Of a stretch of DNA of 64,000 nt, positions 8,714-16,232 are shown one piece after another. A program made the position numbers and the translations under genes. Origin of the DNA: UBA5239 sp040394635 (GTDB lineage Bacteria; Verrucomicrobiota; Lentisphaeria; Victivallales; Victivallaceae); the NCBI GenBank assembly GCA_040394635.1, contig JBEBRW010000022.1, positions 10,905 through 74,904 of the forward strand. The letters are read 5' to 3'. How positions within the stretch are numbered: position 1 is the first letter of the stretch; every line of letters starts with the position of its first letter. Under the pieces are notes generated by a model. That model did not search any database and had not been told where the DNA came from. It saw nothing but the letters and a program-made list of their open reading frames with translations.

Positions 8714-8780
8714 ATTATACAGTTATTTTGCTAAAAAACAAGTATCTGCTATTGATTTTTTCATGAAAAAGCTGTATTTT
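8714..8780. promoter_or_regulatory. Divergent promoters of cassette 2 with a palindrome in one spacer
   Basis: Leftward: TTGTTT (8741-8736), 16 bases, TATAAT (8719-8714), serving the pilin. Rightward: TTGATT (8752-8757), 17 bases, TATTTT (8775-8780), serving the enzyme and ROK genes. The rightward spacer holds the perfect 14-bp palindrome TTTTTCATGAAAAA (8757-8770), an AT-rich site of the sort ROK/NagC regulators bind. Binding is inferred. Confidence 0.55.
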
Positions 8781-8818
8781 ATTCAAAAAGAGAATTAAAT
8801 AAACAAAGGATGAGCTTT

Positions 8819-11056
8819 ATGAAAAAACTTTGGCTGTGGATCGCGGCGCTGGCCGTTTCGGTAGCATTGGGTGCGGATCAGGTGTGGATCATGGTGCCGG
8901 ACGCCATGGCGCGCGACAACGCGGATAAATTATCCTTATACTTAAAGAAGAACAATATCAAGAGCGAAGTGGTCACGGCATCGGAATTCGCTGCCGCGCA
9001 GGCGGACGCGACGTCGGCGGTGGTCGGTATGGGAATCGGCAATTTTGCCCCGGGGGTCTGGGAGGCGCTGGAGAAGCACCAGGCGCAGGGCGGCAAGCTG
9101 ATTTTCCAGGGCAAGAAAGAAAACCGCGACAAATTGACCGGGGATACGCTGAAGAGGCTGGAAAAAATCTTCGGCGTGAAGTATCTGGGTTATGAGACCG
9201 ATCCTCTGCTGGGCAAGGGGACGGTTCAGAAATTCATGTTCGTGAAGCCGGATGAGAGCGAAATCTGGGGTGCGGAGCATCCTCCGCTCTTTGCGGCCTA
9301 CACGGGCGAGGCGTTTGCTTTGCAGGCGGCGGATGACGGCAAGGTCATCGGCAGCTGGGTGCGGCGCGACCGCGAAACGGAGGACGGCCCGGTGGTGATC
9401 GCGAAGGGATCGTCGGTCTTCGTGGGGTATTATCCGTGGGACCTGGCGGCCAGGGGCGACAAGGACAATATGCCGTCGCATCATGCCGGGATCATGCTGA
9501 TTAAATTTCTGGGCAAACCGTCCGTTCCGGTGGCGGCGGACGCCAAGCCGAAGCGTTACCAGGAGCCGTTGAATATGTGCCCCGTGACGCCGAAGTTCCA
9601 GACGCCGCGCAGCATGTGGCTGTGGAACATCGATTACGCGCTGAACCCGAAGGAACGGGCGCTGCTGCTGGATTTCACGGCGGGCCGCCATATCTCGCGC
9701 ATTTATCTGTGTACTTCTTCCGCACGTGCGTTCAGCGGAAAGGCACGCGAACAGCTCCGCGCGTTTATCCGCGAGGCCAATCAGAAGGGCATCAAGATCG
9801 AGGCGCTGGACGGCTGGAAGCAGGCGATTTTGCCGGAGGACCAGCCGAAATTCCTGGCGGCGCTGCAGCGGGTGATCGACTTCAATAAATCGGTTGATGA
9901 GGACGAACGCTTCGCCGGTTTCCAGTCCGACGTGGAGCCGGTGACCATGAAGGAATACCATGCTTCTCCGGAGGCGCGGCGGCGTTTCGACCGGATGTAT
10001 GTGGAGCTGCACGCCAAATGCGCGGAACTGATCAAGCAGTCCGGGATGAAGGATTTCGTGTTCGGCATGGCGACCAACGAGCACCTCGACCGCGACATCA
10101 AGCGCCCCGAGCGTCATGTGGAGTGGCAGGGCCGGACCTGTTCGGTGATCGAGCACCTGATGGAATTTGTCGATTATTTCGCGCTGATGTCGTATCACGA
10201 TACCGCGCCCAGAATCATTGCCGCCGCCGAGGATGAAGTCGAGCTTGCGGACAAGCACAAAATCAAGGCATGGGTCGGCGTGGAGACGCTGGACGTGATG
10301 CAGCTTTTCGGCGGTTCGCGCTCGCTGTCGTTTTACGAGGAGGGGCTCGAAATCATGGAGGAAGAGCTGGAAAAAGTTTATAAGAAATTCCGCAACGAAC
10401 CCGGTTTCGGCGGCATCGCGATTCATCATTACGAGAGCTACCGGCGGATGACCAACGGTCCGCGCGACATGAACCTGGTTCCGCCCCCGCCGCTGGCCAC
10501 CGGCAAGACCTACCGCGCCGACAGTGTTGAATACGTTTGCCACGGCAGGAAGGAGTGGCGCGACAAAAAGGACCTGAGCGCGGTGTTTCGCTTCGACTGG
10601 AACGAAAACGAACTGTTGATCGACGTCAAGGTCACCGACGATATTCTGCACAGGGATTTCACCGGCGTCGACCTCTGGAAATCCGACCACCTGGAATTCT
10701 GGTTTCAGATGCCGGAGTCGAAACAGCTGATTCAGCTGGGGATCGGCCTCGCCGAGCGCGACAATATCTATGTATGGCATCCGCAGGAGCTCAGCGAGGA
10801 GCAGCGCGCCGCCATGGCCGCCACGGTCAAGGCCGAGATTAAAACCAAGTCCGGCGGGTATGAAGTCAAGTGCCGCATTCCGGCGGCGTTTCTCGGGTTG
10901 AAAAAGTTCGGAAAGGGCGATAAGTTACCTGTTTTAATGGAAGTCGGCGATACCGACGATAGCGCAAACACGGCCAAGGTGTTCATGTCGCTGACGCCGG
11001 GGCGCGACCGCGAAGACGCCAGAACCTATTCGCTGCTGGAACTGAAGGGGGAATGA
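8819..11056 (+). CDS. Secreted glycosidase-like protein with C-terminal CBM9/DOMON-like domain
   Basis: 745 residues beginning with a signal peptide (MKKLWLWIAALAVSVALGA). Residues ~20-240 look like a GATase-like or Rossmann-type domain (VWIMVPDAMARDNADKLS). Residues ~265-540 read like a TIM barrel: RSMWLWNIDYALNPKERALLLDF, GFQSDVEPVTMKEY and KIKAWVGVETLD supply acidic residues at strand ends. The last ~200 residues resemble a CBM9/DOMON domain (FDWNENELLIDVKVTDDI). Start chosen at 8819, 8 bases after AAAGGA; ATG 8810 overlaps that site. One base separates it from the ROK gene, so the two are cotranscribed. Exact reaction not identifiable; a polysaccharide substrate is inferred. Confidence 0.65.
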   Translation: MKKLWLWIAALAVSVALGADQVWIMVPDAMARDNADKLSLYLKKNNIKSEVVTASEFAAAQADATSAVVGMGIGNFAPGVWEALEKHQAQGGKLIFQGKKENRDKLTGDTLKRLEKIFGVKYLGYETDPLLGKGTVQKFMFVKPDESEIWGAEHPPLFAAYTGEAFALQAADDGKVIGSWVRRDRETEDGPVVIAKGSSVFVGYYPWDLAARGDKDNMPSHHAGIMLIKFLGKPSVPVAADAKPKRYQEPLNMCPVTPKFQTPRSMWLWNIDYALNPKERALLLDFTAGRHISRIYLCTSSARAFSGKAREQLRAFIREANQKGIKIEALDGWKQAILPEDQPKFLAALQRVIDFNKSVDEDERFAGFQSDVEPVTMKEYHASPEARRRFDRMYVELHAKCAELIKQSGMKDFVFGMATNEHLDRDIKRPERHVEWQGRTCSVIEHLMEFVDYFALMSYHDTAPRIIAAAEDEVELADKHKIKAWVGVETLDVMQLFGGSRSLSFYEEGLEIMEEELEKVYKKFRNEPGFGGIAIHHYESYRRMTNGPRDMNLVPPPPLATGKTYRADSVEYVCHGRKEWRDKKDLSAVFRFDWNENELLIDVKVTDDILHRDFTGVDLWKSDHLEFWFQMPESKQLIQLGIGLAERDNIYVWHPQELSEEQRAAMAATVKAEIKTKSGGYEVKCRIPAAFLGLKKFGKGDKLPVLMEVGDTDDSANTAKVFMSLTPGRDREDARTYSLLELKGE

Positions 11057-11057
11057 G

Positions 11058-12170
11058 ATGACGCCGAAACGAGTCAACAAAAATCAGATCAACGCGCTGT
11101 CGGTCATGCGTTACCTCGCGGCGCACGGTCCGTCCACCCAGATCCAGACCACGCACGCGGTCAACCTGCGCCGGACGTCGGTATTCAATGTCTTCGAGTC
11201 GATGGAACAGGCGAAGCTCCTCGAAATGAGCTCGAATATCGCCAATGTCGGCAAGGGGCGGCCGCGCCAGCTGTGGCAGCTGAACGGCTCGCTCGGGGCA
11301 TTTGTCTCGATCTACACCAATACTCATGACCGGGTGGTCCAGTTGAGTGATTTCAACGGATTGCTGCTGGAAAATATCACTGCGTCGCCCCATGAATCGA
11401 TGGGCGAGGAGCTCCGCGAAATCGTCGGCATGATCAGCGAATGGTCGAAGAAATACCGGATTCTCGGCGTGATCGTGCTGCTGCCGGGGCGGGTCGACTT
11501 CGAACAGGGCGTGGTCCTGCTTTCGAAGAGCTGGGAAATGGAAAACTATCCGCTGCGCGAAATCCTGCGCGAGCGCCTGAGCCGGATCTGCCCGGACGCT
11601 CTGGTGCTGATCGAGAACAACGCCCGCATGACCGCGTGGGGACAACGCTGTGGCGGCGCTTGCATCGGCATCGACGATTTCATGACGCTCTCCATCCTCG
11701 ACGGACGGCGCAACGGCAAAACCACCCCCATCAGCATCGGCAGCGGTATCGTGCTGGACGGACGGGTTTACCGCGGCCGCACCGGCGGCGCCGGCGAGCT
11801 GGACCATAACTGCTATACGTGGTGGAACCGGATTTATTCGGAAGATAAATTCCCGATCTCGCTGCAGGAAATCGACCGCGAATCGCGCGAATACTTTGCC
11901 GGCAACCTCGGCGAGAGCTTCGCACACTTGGTCAACTACCTTGAACCGGAACGGCTGGTGGTGGTGTTCGAGCAGCAGCCAGCGGAGGACTTTTTCATGG
12001 CGTTCCGCAAGGCGCTGTACAAGCACCTGATTTACATCGACAAGAGCAATTTCCACATCGAGCTCTCGAGCGACGGCACCGGTTCGACGATTCGCGGCGG
12101 CCTGGCGCTGCTGCGCGAGACCTTCTTCGCCGAGGACCACCACCTGATCGAGCTCTGCAGCCAGCTCTGA
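11058..12170 (+). CDS. ROK-family transcriptional regulator (NagC/XylR type)
   Basis: 370 residues. The N-terminal ~80 residues form a winged helix (NQINALSVMRYLAAHGPST, LRRTSVFNVFESMEQAKLL, GKGRPRQLWQLN). The rest is an ROK fold with the signature ISIGSGIVLDGRVYRGRTGG followed by GELDH. Two kinase hallmarks are missing: the DxGxT phosphate motif is replaced by SIYTNTHD, and the CxCGxxGC zinc cluster after GELDH is absent. It is therefore probably a pure sugar-sensing regulator rather than a kinase. One base after the enzyme stop, so encoded with the genes it likely controls. Its target may be the palindrome at 8757. Confidence 0.85.
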   Translation: MTPKRVNKNQINALSVMRYLAAHGPSTQIQTTHAVNLRRTSVFNVFESMEQAKLLEMSSNIANVGKGRPRQLWQLNGSLGAFVSIYTNTHDRVVQLSDFNGLLLENITASPHESMGEELREIVGMISEWSKKYRILGVIVLLPGRVDFEQGVVLLSKSWEMENYPLREILRERLSRICPDALVLIENNARMTAWGQRCGGACIGIDDFMTLSILDGRRNGKTTPISIGSGIVLDGRVYRGRTGGAGELDHNCYTWWNRIYSEDKFPISLQEIDRESREYFAGNLGESFAHLVNYLEPERLVVVFEQQPAEDFFMAFRKALYKHLIYIDKSNFHIELSSDGTGSTIRGGLALLRETFFAEDHHLIELCSQL

Positions 12171-12186
12171 TCTACAGGGGATTTTC

Positions 12187-12293
12187 TGTCCACGAAATAC
12201 ACGAAAATTCACGAAAAAAGAAAAACAAAATTTTATAGGCTGCCGATTCGGCAGCCTATAGCTTTTCGTGCTCTTTCGTGTATTTCGTGGACA
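12187..12293. repeat. Long inverted repeat enclosing a terminator stem (locus B)
   Basis: TGTCCACGAAATACACGAAA (12187-12206) and its exact reverse complement (12274-12293) form 20-bp perfect arms. Inside, TATAGGCTGCCGA (12234-12246) pairs with TCGGCAGCCTATA (12248-12260), a strong bidirectional terminator for the convergent genes on either side. The arms are built from a CACGAAA(A/T) unit. A partial relic, TTTCGTGGACGAAAAT, follows the dehydrogenase stop codon near 57234. Confidence 0.85.
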
Positions 12294-12302
12294 AAAAAAT
12301 GT

Positions 12303-12749
12303 TTATTCCACGATGATGCGAGAGGGCGGGCCGGCGTCGGCCGGGTAGATTTTCATCCGGCAGCGTGGGATTTGGCGGCCGATCAGGTTGTATTCACAGC
12401 GGTAACCGGCCTTTTCCAGCAGGGGGATGATCCAGCCCGGGCAGTGGTCGCAGTATTTCTCGCACGCTCCGGCGTCGTTGTCCATGGCTTTGGAGAGGCT
12501 GGGGCACTTGTTCATGGTCAGAGTCAAACTGTCAGGGCGCAGCTCCAGGTCGAGATCGCAGTTTTCCTCGATACGGATGTGCTCCCAATAGTCGTTCATT
12601 CCCTGTAATCCTTTGGTCTTGAACAGTTCCTGGCAGTGGATTTCCTGATGTTGCGAGATCGTCCGGTAGTATTCTTCCAGATCGTTCCGGGCGTCCAGAA
12701 ACTTGAAAACTTCATTGTAGAAGCGGACAAAGTGATCACTTGGAATCAT
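12303..12749 (-). CDS. Small cysteine-rich protein of unknown function (paralogue 2)
   Basis: 148 residues from ATG 12749 (MIPSDHFVRFYNEVFKFLDA). I do not recognise a characterised family with confidence; L-2-amino-thiazoline-4-carboxylate hydrolase-like proteins are a possible relative. Visible features are a helical N-terminal half, then RPDSLTLTMNKCPS, CEKYCDHCPGW and GYRCEYNLIGRQIPRCRMKIY: eight cysteines in total, several spaced as if to bind metal or an iron-sulfur cluster. It overlaps the end of the preceding gene by 14 bases and shares its RPDSLTLTMNKCP / APDRIELTVKCCP core, so the pair arose by duplication. Last gene of the GntR-aldolase operon; an upstream in-frame extension is only an overlap with its neighbour. 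Confidence 0.7.
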   Translation of the reverse strand: MIPSDHFVRFYNEVFKFLDARNDLEEYYRTISQHQEIHCQELFKTKGLQGMNDYWEHIRIEENCDLDLELRPDSLTLTMNKCPSLSKAMDNDAGACEKYCDHCPGWIIPLLEKAGYRCEYNLIGRQIPRCRMKIYPADAGPPSRIIVE

Positions 12750-13191
12750 GATTTGCCTCCCGTGTGAAAACCTGGCGGCAACTGCCGCAGCCGGTGATTT
12801 CGGTTTCGGCGTGCCACGGCGAGCCCTCGCACATGGCGGCATTTACCTCGCCGGTCTGGCGGCAGAAGTAGGGCGAGGGCGTCAGCCCGAGCTTCCGCAG
12901 CTGGGCCACGGCGGGACAGCATTTCACGGTCAGCTCGATCCGGTCCGGTGCGGTTTGCAACTGAAAATCCGCATCTTCGCGCGTCATGAAATACTCGAGG
13001 TGCTCGATCAGCTCGGAGGGGTCGCCGTTTTTCAGTTTCTCGTGAATCGAACGGTAAACGTTCTGTCCCATTTTTTTGAAAAGGTCCGACAGCGCGGCCT
13101 CGCCGTAATGGGTGGCGATGTAATCGAAGGTGGTGTTCAGCGCACCATAGAAATCCTTGTGGACTTCCCCAGTTTCACGATAGCGCATCAT
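12736..13191 (-). CDS. Small cysteine-rich protein of unknown function (paralogue 1)
   Basis: 151 residues, starting MMRYRETGEVHKDFYGALNT. The ATG overlaps the aldolase stop as TGATG, a strong sign of translational coupling; a longer open frame reaching 13596 runs antisense-like through the aldolase and is not real. The body is helical (YIATHYGEAALSDLFKKMGQNVYRSI) followed by APDRIELTVKCCPAVAQLRK, PYFCRQTGEVNAAMCEG and ITGCGSCRQVF. The cysteine pattern resembles that of the next gene without being identical. Function unknown; it probably acts with the aldolase on the same metabolite. Confidence 0.7.
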   Translation of the reverse strand: MMRYRETGEVHKDFYGALNTTFDYIATHYGEAALSDLFKKMGQNVYRSIHEKLKNGDPSELIEHLEYFMTREDADFQLQTAPDRIELTVKCCPAVAQLRKLGLTPSPYFCRQTGEVNAAMCEGSPWHAETEITGCGSCRQVFTREANHDSK

Positions 13192-14087
13192 CAGTCGAGT
13201 TCTCCCTTGAATTGTTCGATGCATTGTTTGACCTCGCGCTTGCGCTCGTCGGTGAGCACCGACATTTCCTGGGCGAAGGTGAACGGCGTCGCGATCAGGC
13301 CCATTTTGCAAAGCGCATACTTCTGGCCGTTCCACACCGTCGCCAGGCTCCGCCCGTAAACGCCGTGGTAAATCCGGATCAGCGTGTTCTGTTTGCGGAC
13401 CGCCTCCGCGATGTCGCCGGCGTCGACGGCGCGTGCCAGCCCAACCATGATTTTCGAGGTCAGGGCGCCCATGCCGCAGAGCATACCGTCGTTGCCGGCG
13501 ATCAATGCTTCGTCCACGGTCCATTCCTGGCCCTCGAGCAATATGGTTTTGAACTGGCGGTCGGCTTTCAGGAGCAACAGCTCGCGGCGCAGCCACATGT
13601 TCGACGACGAATTCTTGATGCCTTTCAGGTTCGGGTGCGCCATGATTTCGGCGAACTGGTCCAGCGAGAAATCCACGCCGTTGACCGGCGGACAGTGGTA
13701 ATAATAAACCGGCCGGTCGGCGCTGTCCAGTACCGTCAGGATCGACTTTACCGGGTTCAGGGCCGAGGTTTTGCCCGGCAGCATGAAAACGTAACTGTCA
13801 AACTGATAGCGGGCGTAGCGCTTCATGTTCTGCAGCGAGAGCGGAAGGCTGGTGGCGTTGATGCCGACCAGGAGTTCCATTTTTCCGCCGGTAATTTTGC
13901 AGGCGGTGCTGACGAGCTGTTCGCTGAATTCCGGGGTGAAACTGCCCCATTCGCCCATCGATCCGAGGAGGAACACACCGTCGAGCCCGTGGCGGATGTT
14001 GCGTTCGAGAATGTTGCGCAGTCCGGCGGTGTCGAGGCTGCCGTCCTCCATTAACGGAGTGACCGTAGCCGAATAAATTTTTTTCAT
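13191..14087 (-). CDS. DapA/NanA-family aldolase or lyase (dihydrodipicolinate synthase family)
   Basis: 298 residues, standard for this TIM-barrel family. MKKIYSATVTPLMEDGSLD is the family N-terminus, GVFLLGSMGEWGSFTPEE-like residues correspond to the GTTGE carboxylate-binding loop, PVYYYHCPP carries the catalytic Tyr, and LKGIKNSSSN holds the Schiff-base Lys. The G-S-M-G-E and YYYHCPP variants fit an N-acetylneuraminate- or keto-deoxy-acid-type lyase better than a lysine-biosynthetic DapA, and the GntR context points to catabolism. The ATG at 14087 follows AAGG at 9 bases; a TTG at 14096 is less likely. Second gene of a four-gene leftward operon. Confidence 0.85.
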   Translation of the reverse strand: MKKIYSATVTPLMEDGSLDTAGLRNILERNIRHGLDGVFLLGSMGEWGSFTPEFSEQLVSTACKITGGKMELLVGINATSLPLSLQNMKRYARYQFDSYVFMLPGKTSALNPVKSILTVLDSADRPVYYYHCPPVNGVDFSLDQFAEIMAHPNLKGIKNSSSNMWLRRELLLLKADRQFKTILLEGQEWTVDEALIAGNDGMLCGMGALTSKIMVGLARAVDAGDIAEAVRKQNTLIRIYHGVYGRSLATVWNGQKYALCKMGLIATPFTFAQEMSVLTDERKREVKQCIEQFKGELD

Positions 14088-14150
14088 GATTAACAACCTT
14101 TATTACTATTAACGTTTAGAAGTTCTATTATTGTAAATATATTAAATTTT

Positions 14151-14789
14151 TTACCATTTATAAGGGGCGAAATGGGACTTCATGGTTTCCCTGAATTCTT
14201 CGAGGGAGCCCTTTTCCAGCGCATTGCAGATGTTCATGTGGGTGGGCGGAGCGACTTCTACTTTACTTGGTTTCAGCGGATAATCGAAGAGTTTCACCAG
14301 GATCTCGCAGAAACGGCTCGCGAGCTCGTTGCCGCCGATGGCGAACAGTGTCGAATGAAACGCCACTTCGTCCGGCCCGGGGTTCTCCGCGTCGGGCTCG
14401 CGGGCCGCTTTTTTGAGTTCCGCGATCAGTTCCGGCGTTTTCCGCGCGTAAATATAATCGGCCATGCCGAGTTCCATGATCACGCGCAGCCCCATCAGCT
14501 CGCGGCGCTCGGCCTTGGAGAAAAGATTGGCCTCCGCCAGTTTGGTCACTCCGGCGAAAGCGTTCGGACGGCTGACGATCATTCCCTTGCGCTTGCGCGA
14601 CTCCACCAGTCCCAGTGATTTGAGGCGGCTGACGCCTTCGCGGACGATGTGGCGGCTGACGTTCAACTGTTGCGCCAGTTCTTCCTCTTTCGGCATGAGG
14701 TCGCCGGGCTGCAGCTTGGAATTCTGAATGTATTCCAGCAGCCGGTTTTCCACGCCGTCGGCCAAAGTCTGTGTCCGCAATATTTCCAT
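14151..14789 (-). CDS. GntR/FadR-family transcriptional regulator
   Basis: 212 residues. Winged helix at the N-terminus: VENRLLEYIQNSKLQPGDLMPKEEE-type residues, LAQQLNVSRHIVREGVSRLKSLGLVESRKRKGMIV. A shortened all-helical FCD-type effector domain follows (ELGMADYIYARKTPEL, DEVAFHSTLFAIGGNELASRF), ending FAPYKW; FCD proteins are usually 20-30 residues longer. First gene of the operon with the aldolase and two small proteins, which it presumably controls in response to an acidic sugar. The start codon is 10 bases downstream of a perfect palindrome covering its own -10 box, suggesting autorepression. Confidence 0.88.
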   Translation of the reverse strand: MEILRTQTLADGVENRLLEYIQNSKLQPGDLMPKEEELAQQLNVSRHIVREGVSRLKSLGLVESRKRKGMIVSRPNAFAGVTKLAEANLFSKAERRELMGLRVIMELGMADYIYARKTPELIAELKKAAREPDAENPGPDEVAFHSTLFAIGGNELASRFCEILVKLFDYPLKPSKVEVAPPTHMNICNALEKGSLEEFRETMKSHFAPYKW

Positions 14790-14798
14790 AATATATCC

Positions 14799-14841
14799 AA
14801 TATGTTGAACATATTATATAGCGTGCGTGCGGCTTTGTCAA
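14799..14841 (-). promoter_or_regulatory. Sigma70 promoter and palindromic operator of the GntR operon
   Basis: On the minus strand TTGACA (14841-14836), 17 bases, TATAAT (14818-14813). The palindrome AATATGTT-G-AACATATT (14799-14815) has perfect 8-bp arms and covers the end of the -10 box and the start point, the usual place for FadR-type repression. Confidence 0.8.
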
Positions 14842-14881
14842 GTGGGAAAGGGGAAATAAACCACGGAAAGCACGGAAAAAT

Positions 14882-15010
14882 TTATCGGACAGGTCGGACG
14901 GACATTGACTGAAGCAATAAATATACTGACCGTTCGGCGGGATGATTTTTGGAAAAAGCTGCGGGCTATGGGCAGGGTTATTTGTCCGACCCGTCCGACC
15001 TGTCCGATAA
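14882..15010. repeat. Inverted repeat between two divergent regulators (locus C)
   Basis: TTATCGGACAGGTCGGACGG (14882-14901) is exactly repeated in inverse orientation at 14991-15010, with 89 bases between. Flanking CCACGGAAAGCACGGAAAA (about 14860-14878) resembles the CACGAA units of other loci. The unit within the arms is GTCGGACG/GTCCGACC. Nothing coding is seen in the 360-base gap between the GntR and LacI genes apart from these repeats and the two promoters. Confidence 0.8.
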
Positions 15011-15045
15011 AAACTCCACTGTCGTATTTGACCTGAAAAATTTAG

Positions 15046-15120
15046 TGCAAATATATTTTGCATGGGGTTGACAAAATAAAAGTCCGCTGTATAATTATGA
15101 TATGCAAAGTATGTTTGCAT
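15046..15120 (+). promoter_or_regulatory. LacI promoter bracketed by two matched operators
   Basis: TTGACA (15068-15073), 16 bases, TATAAT (15090-15095). One operator TGCAAA-TATAT-TTTGCA (15046-15062) lies just upstream of the -35; the second, ATGCAAA-GTATG-TTTGCAT (15102-15120), begins at the expected start point. Both share TGCAAA-N5-TTTGCA, with centres 57 bp apart. Confidence 0.85.
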
Positions 15121-15149
15121 GATGAATTTCAACAAAAGATATTGGATCT

Positions 15150-16229
15150 ATGGCAGCACAGAGCACACTGAAAACGATTGCGGAAAAGACGGGACTCTCG
15201 GTACCGACGATTTCGCAGATCCTGAACGACCGGAAGAACTTCTGTTCGGAAGCCACCCGGCAGCGCGTTCGCGACGTGGCGCGGGAAATCGGTTACCGCC
15301 CGAATTTCGCCTACAAGCTCATGCAGGGACAGAAAACCAAAACCGTGGCGATTCTGAATTCCATGCCGCAGATGAACTCCGAAGAATATGTGCTGAAGTT
15401 GATCATGCTGCTGATTTCGGGGTTCGACAAGCTGGGCTATTCGGCTTACTGTCATGCGTTTTCCAGCGACCCGGCGGCGAATCTGGAGAAAATTCGGACG
15501 CTGATCAACCGTGGCGTGGAGCATTTCGTGTTCCTGGGGTGTCCCTTCGGCCACGAGGCGATTTTGCGGGAGCTGGAGCGGTACAAGCTGCCGGTGCTCG
15601 GCAATTCCCCGGCATTCAAGCGCAGGGTGGACAAGGGGACCTCGCTGGCGGCCAGGGCGCTGTTTGAATTTTTCCGGGAGCGGGTCGGCGAAAACTTCAA
15701 GCTGATTTGTCAGAAGAAAGAAGCCGGTAGCGGAAACGACCGGGTGCAGGCCTTGGCGGCGATATACCCGGAAATGAGCTTGGACGAGATCATCGGAACG
15801 AAAGTATTTCTGTCGGATGATATTGATTTTGAGGTCAAGGATTACGCGGAGTGCGCCTATCCGGTGGCGTATCATGCTACGAAGCGGCTGCTGGAAGCTG
15901 AACCCGGGATCGGCGGTATTGTTTATATGAACGACAGTTTCGCGGTCGGCGGGGGCAGCTACCTGCTGCAGCCGGGCAACGAGAAATTCCGTCATATCCT
16001 GTTGGCGGGGTGCAACAACGAGCACGTGATCCGCAAGTTCCCGCTGCCGATCACGTCGATCGCGTTCAACCTCGAAGACATGGCCGAGCAGATGGTGAAA
16101 AATTCGCTGATGCCCGGCCCGTGCGAGCTGGTGATGAAGAGCCGGCTGCATATCCGGACCGTAAACCAGGCCGGGCTATATCCCCCCTGGACCGAAACAA
16201 CAATGGATTTAACCACAGAAGGAGCATAA
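15150..16229 (+). CDS. LacI-family transcriptional regulator (cassette 3)
   Basis: 359 residues. The N-terminal helix-turn-helix reads STLKTIAEKTGLSVPTISQIL, followed by SEATRQRVRDVAREIGYRPN and the hinge. The sensor domain has TKTVAILNSMPQM at its first strand and GIGGIVYMNDSFAVGGG in the second lobe. It carries its own promoter with paired operators, so autoregulation is very likely, and the pilin starts 3 bases after its stop with the beta-helix protein next: regulator, pilin and exported protein form one rightward operon. Ribosome binding at the ATG is weak. Ligand unknown. Confidence 0.88.
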   Translation: MAAQSTLKTIAEKTGLSVPTISQILNDRKNFCSEATRQRVRDVAREIGYRPNFAYKLMQGQKTKTVAILNSMPQMNSEEYVLKLIMLLISGFDKLGYSAYCHAFSSDPAANLEKIRTLINRGVEHFVFLGCPFGHEAILRELERYKLPVLGNSPAFKRRVDKGTSLAARALFEFFRERVGENFKLICQKKEAGSGNDRVQALAAIYPEMSLDEIIGTKVFLSDDIDFEVKDYAECAYPVAYHATKRLLEAEPGIGGIVYMNDSFAVGGGSYLLQPGNEKFRHILLAGCNNEHVIRKFPLPITSIAFNLEDMAEQMVKNSLMPGPCELVMKSRLHIRTVNQAGLYPPWTETTMDLTTEGA

Positions 16230-16232
16230 AAA

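Noticed and set aside
8942..10780. 612-residue minus-strand frame
   Set aside because: Mirror of the secreted enzyme at 8819; no promoter, ribosome site or domain.
12736..13596. 286-residue version of the first small cysteine-rich protein
   Set aside because: The upstream 135 residues lie in another frame of the aldolase gene and are arginine-rich shadow sequence; the TGATG junction defines the start.
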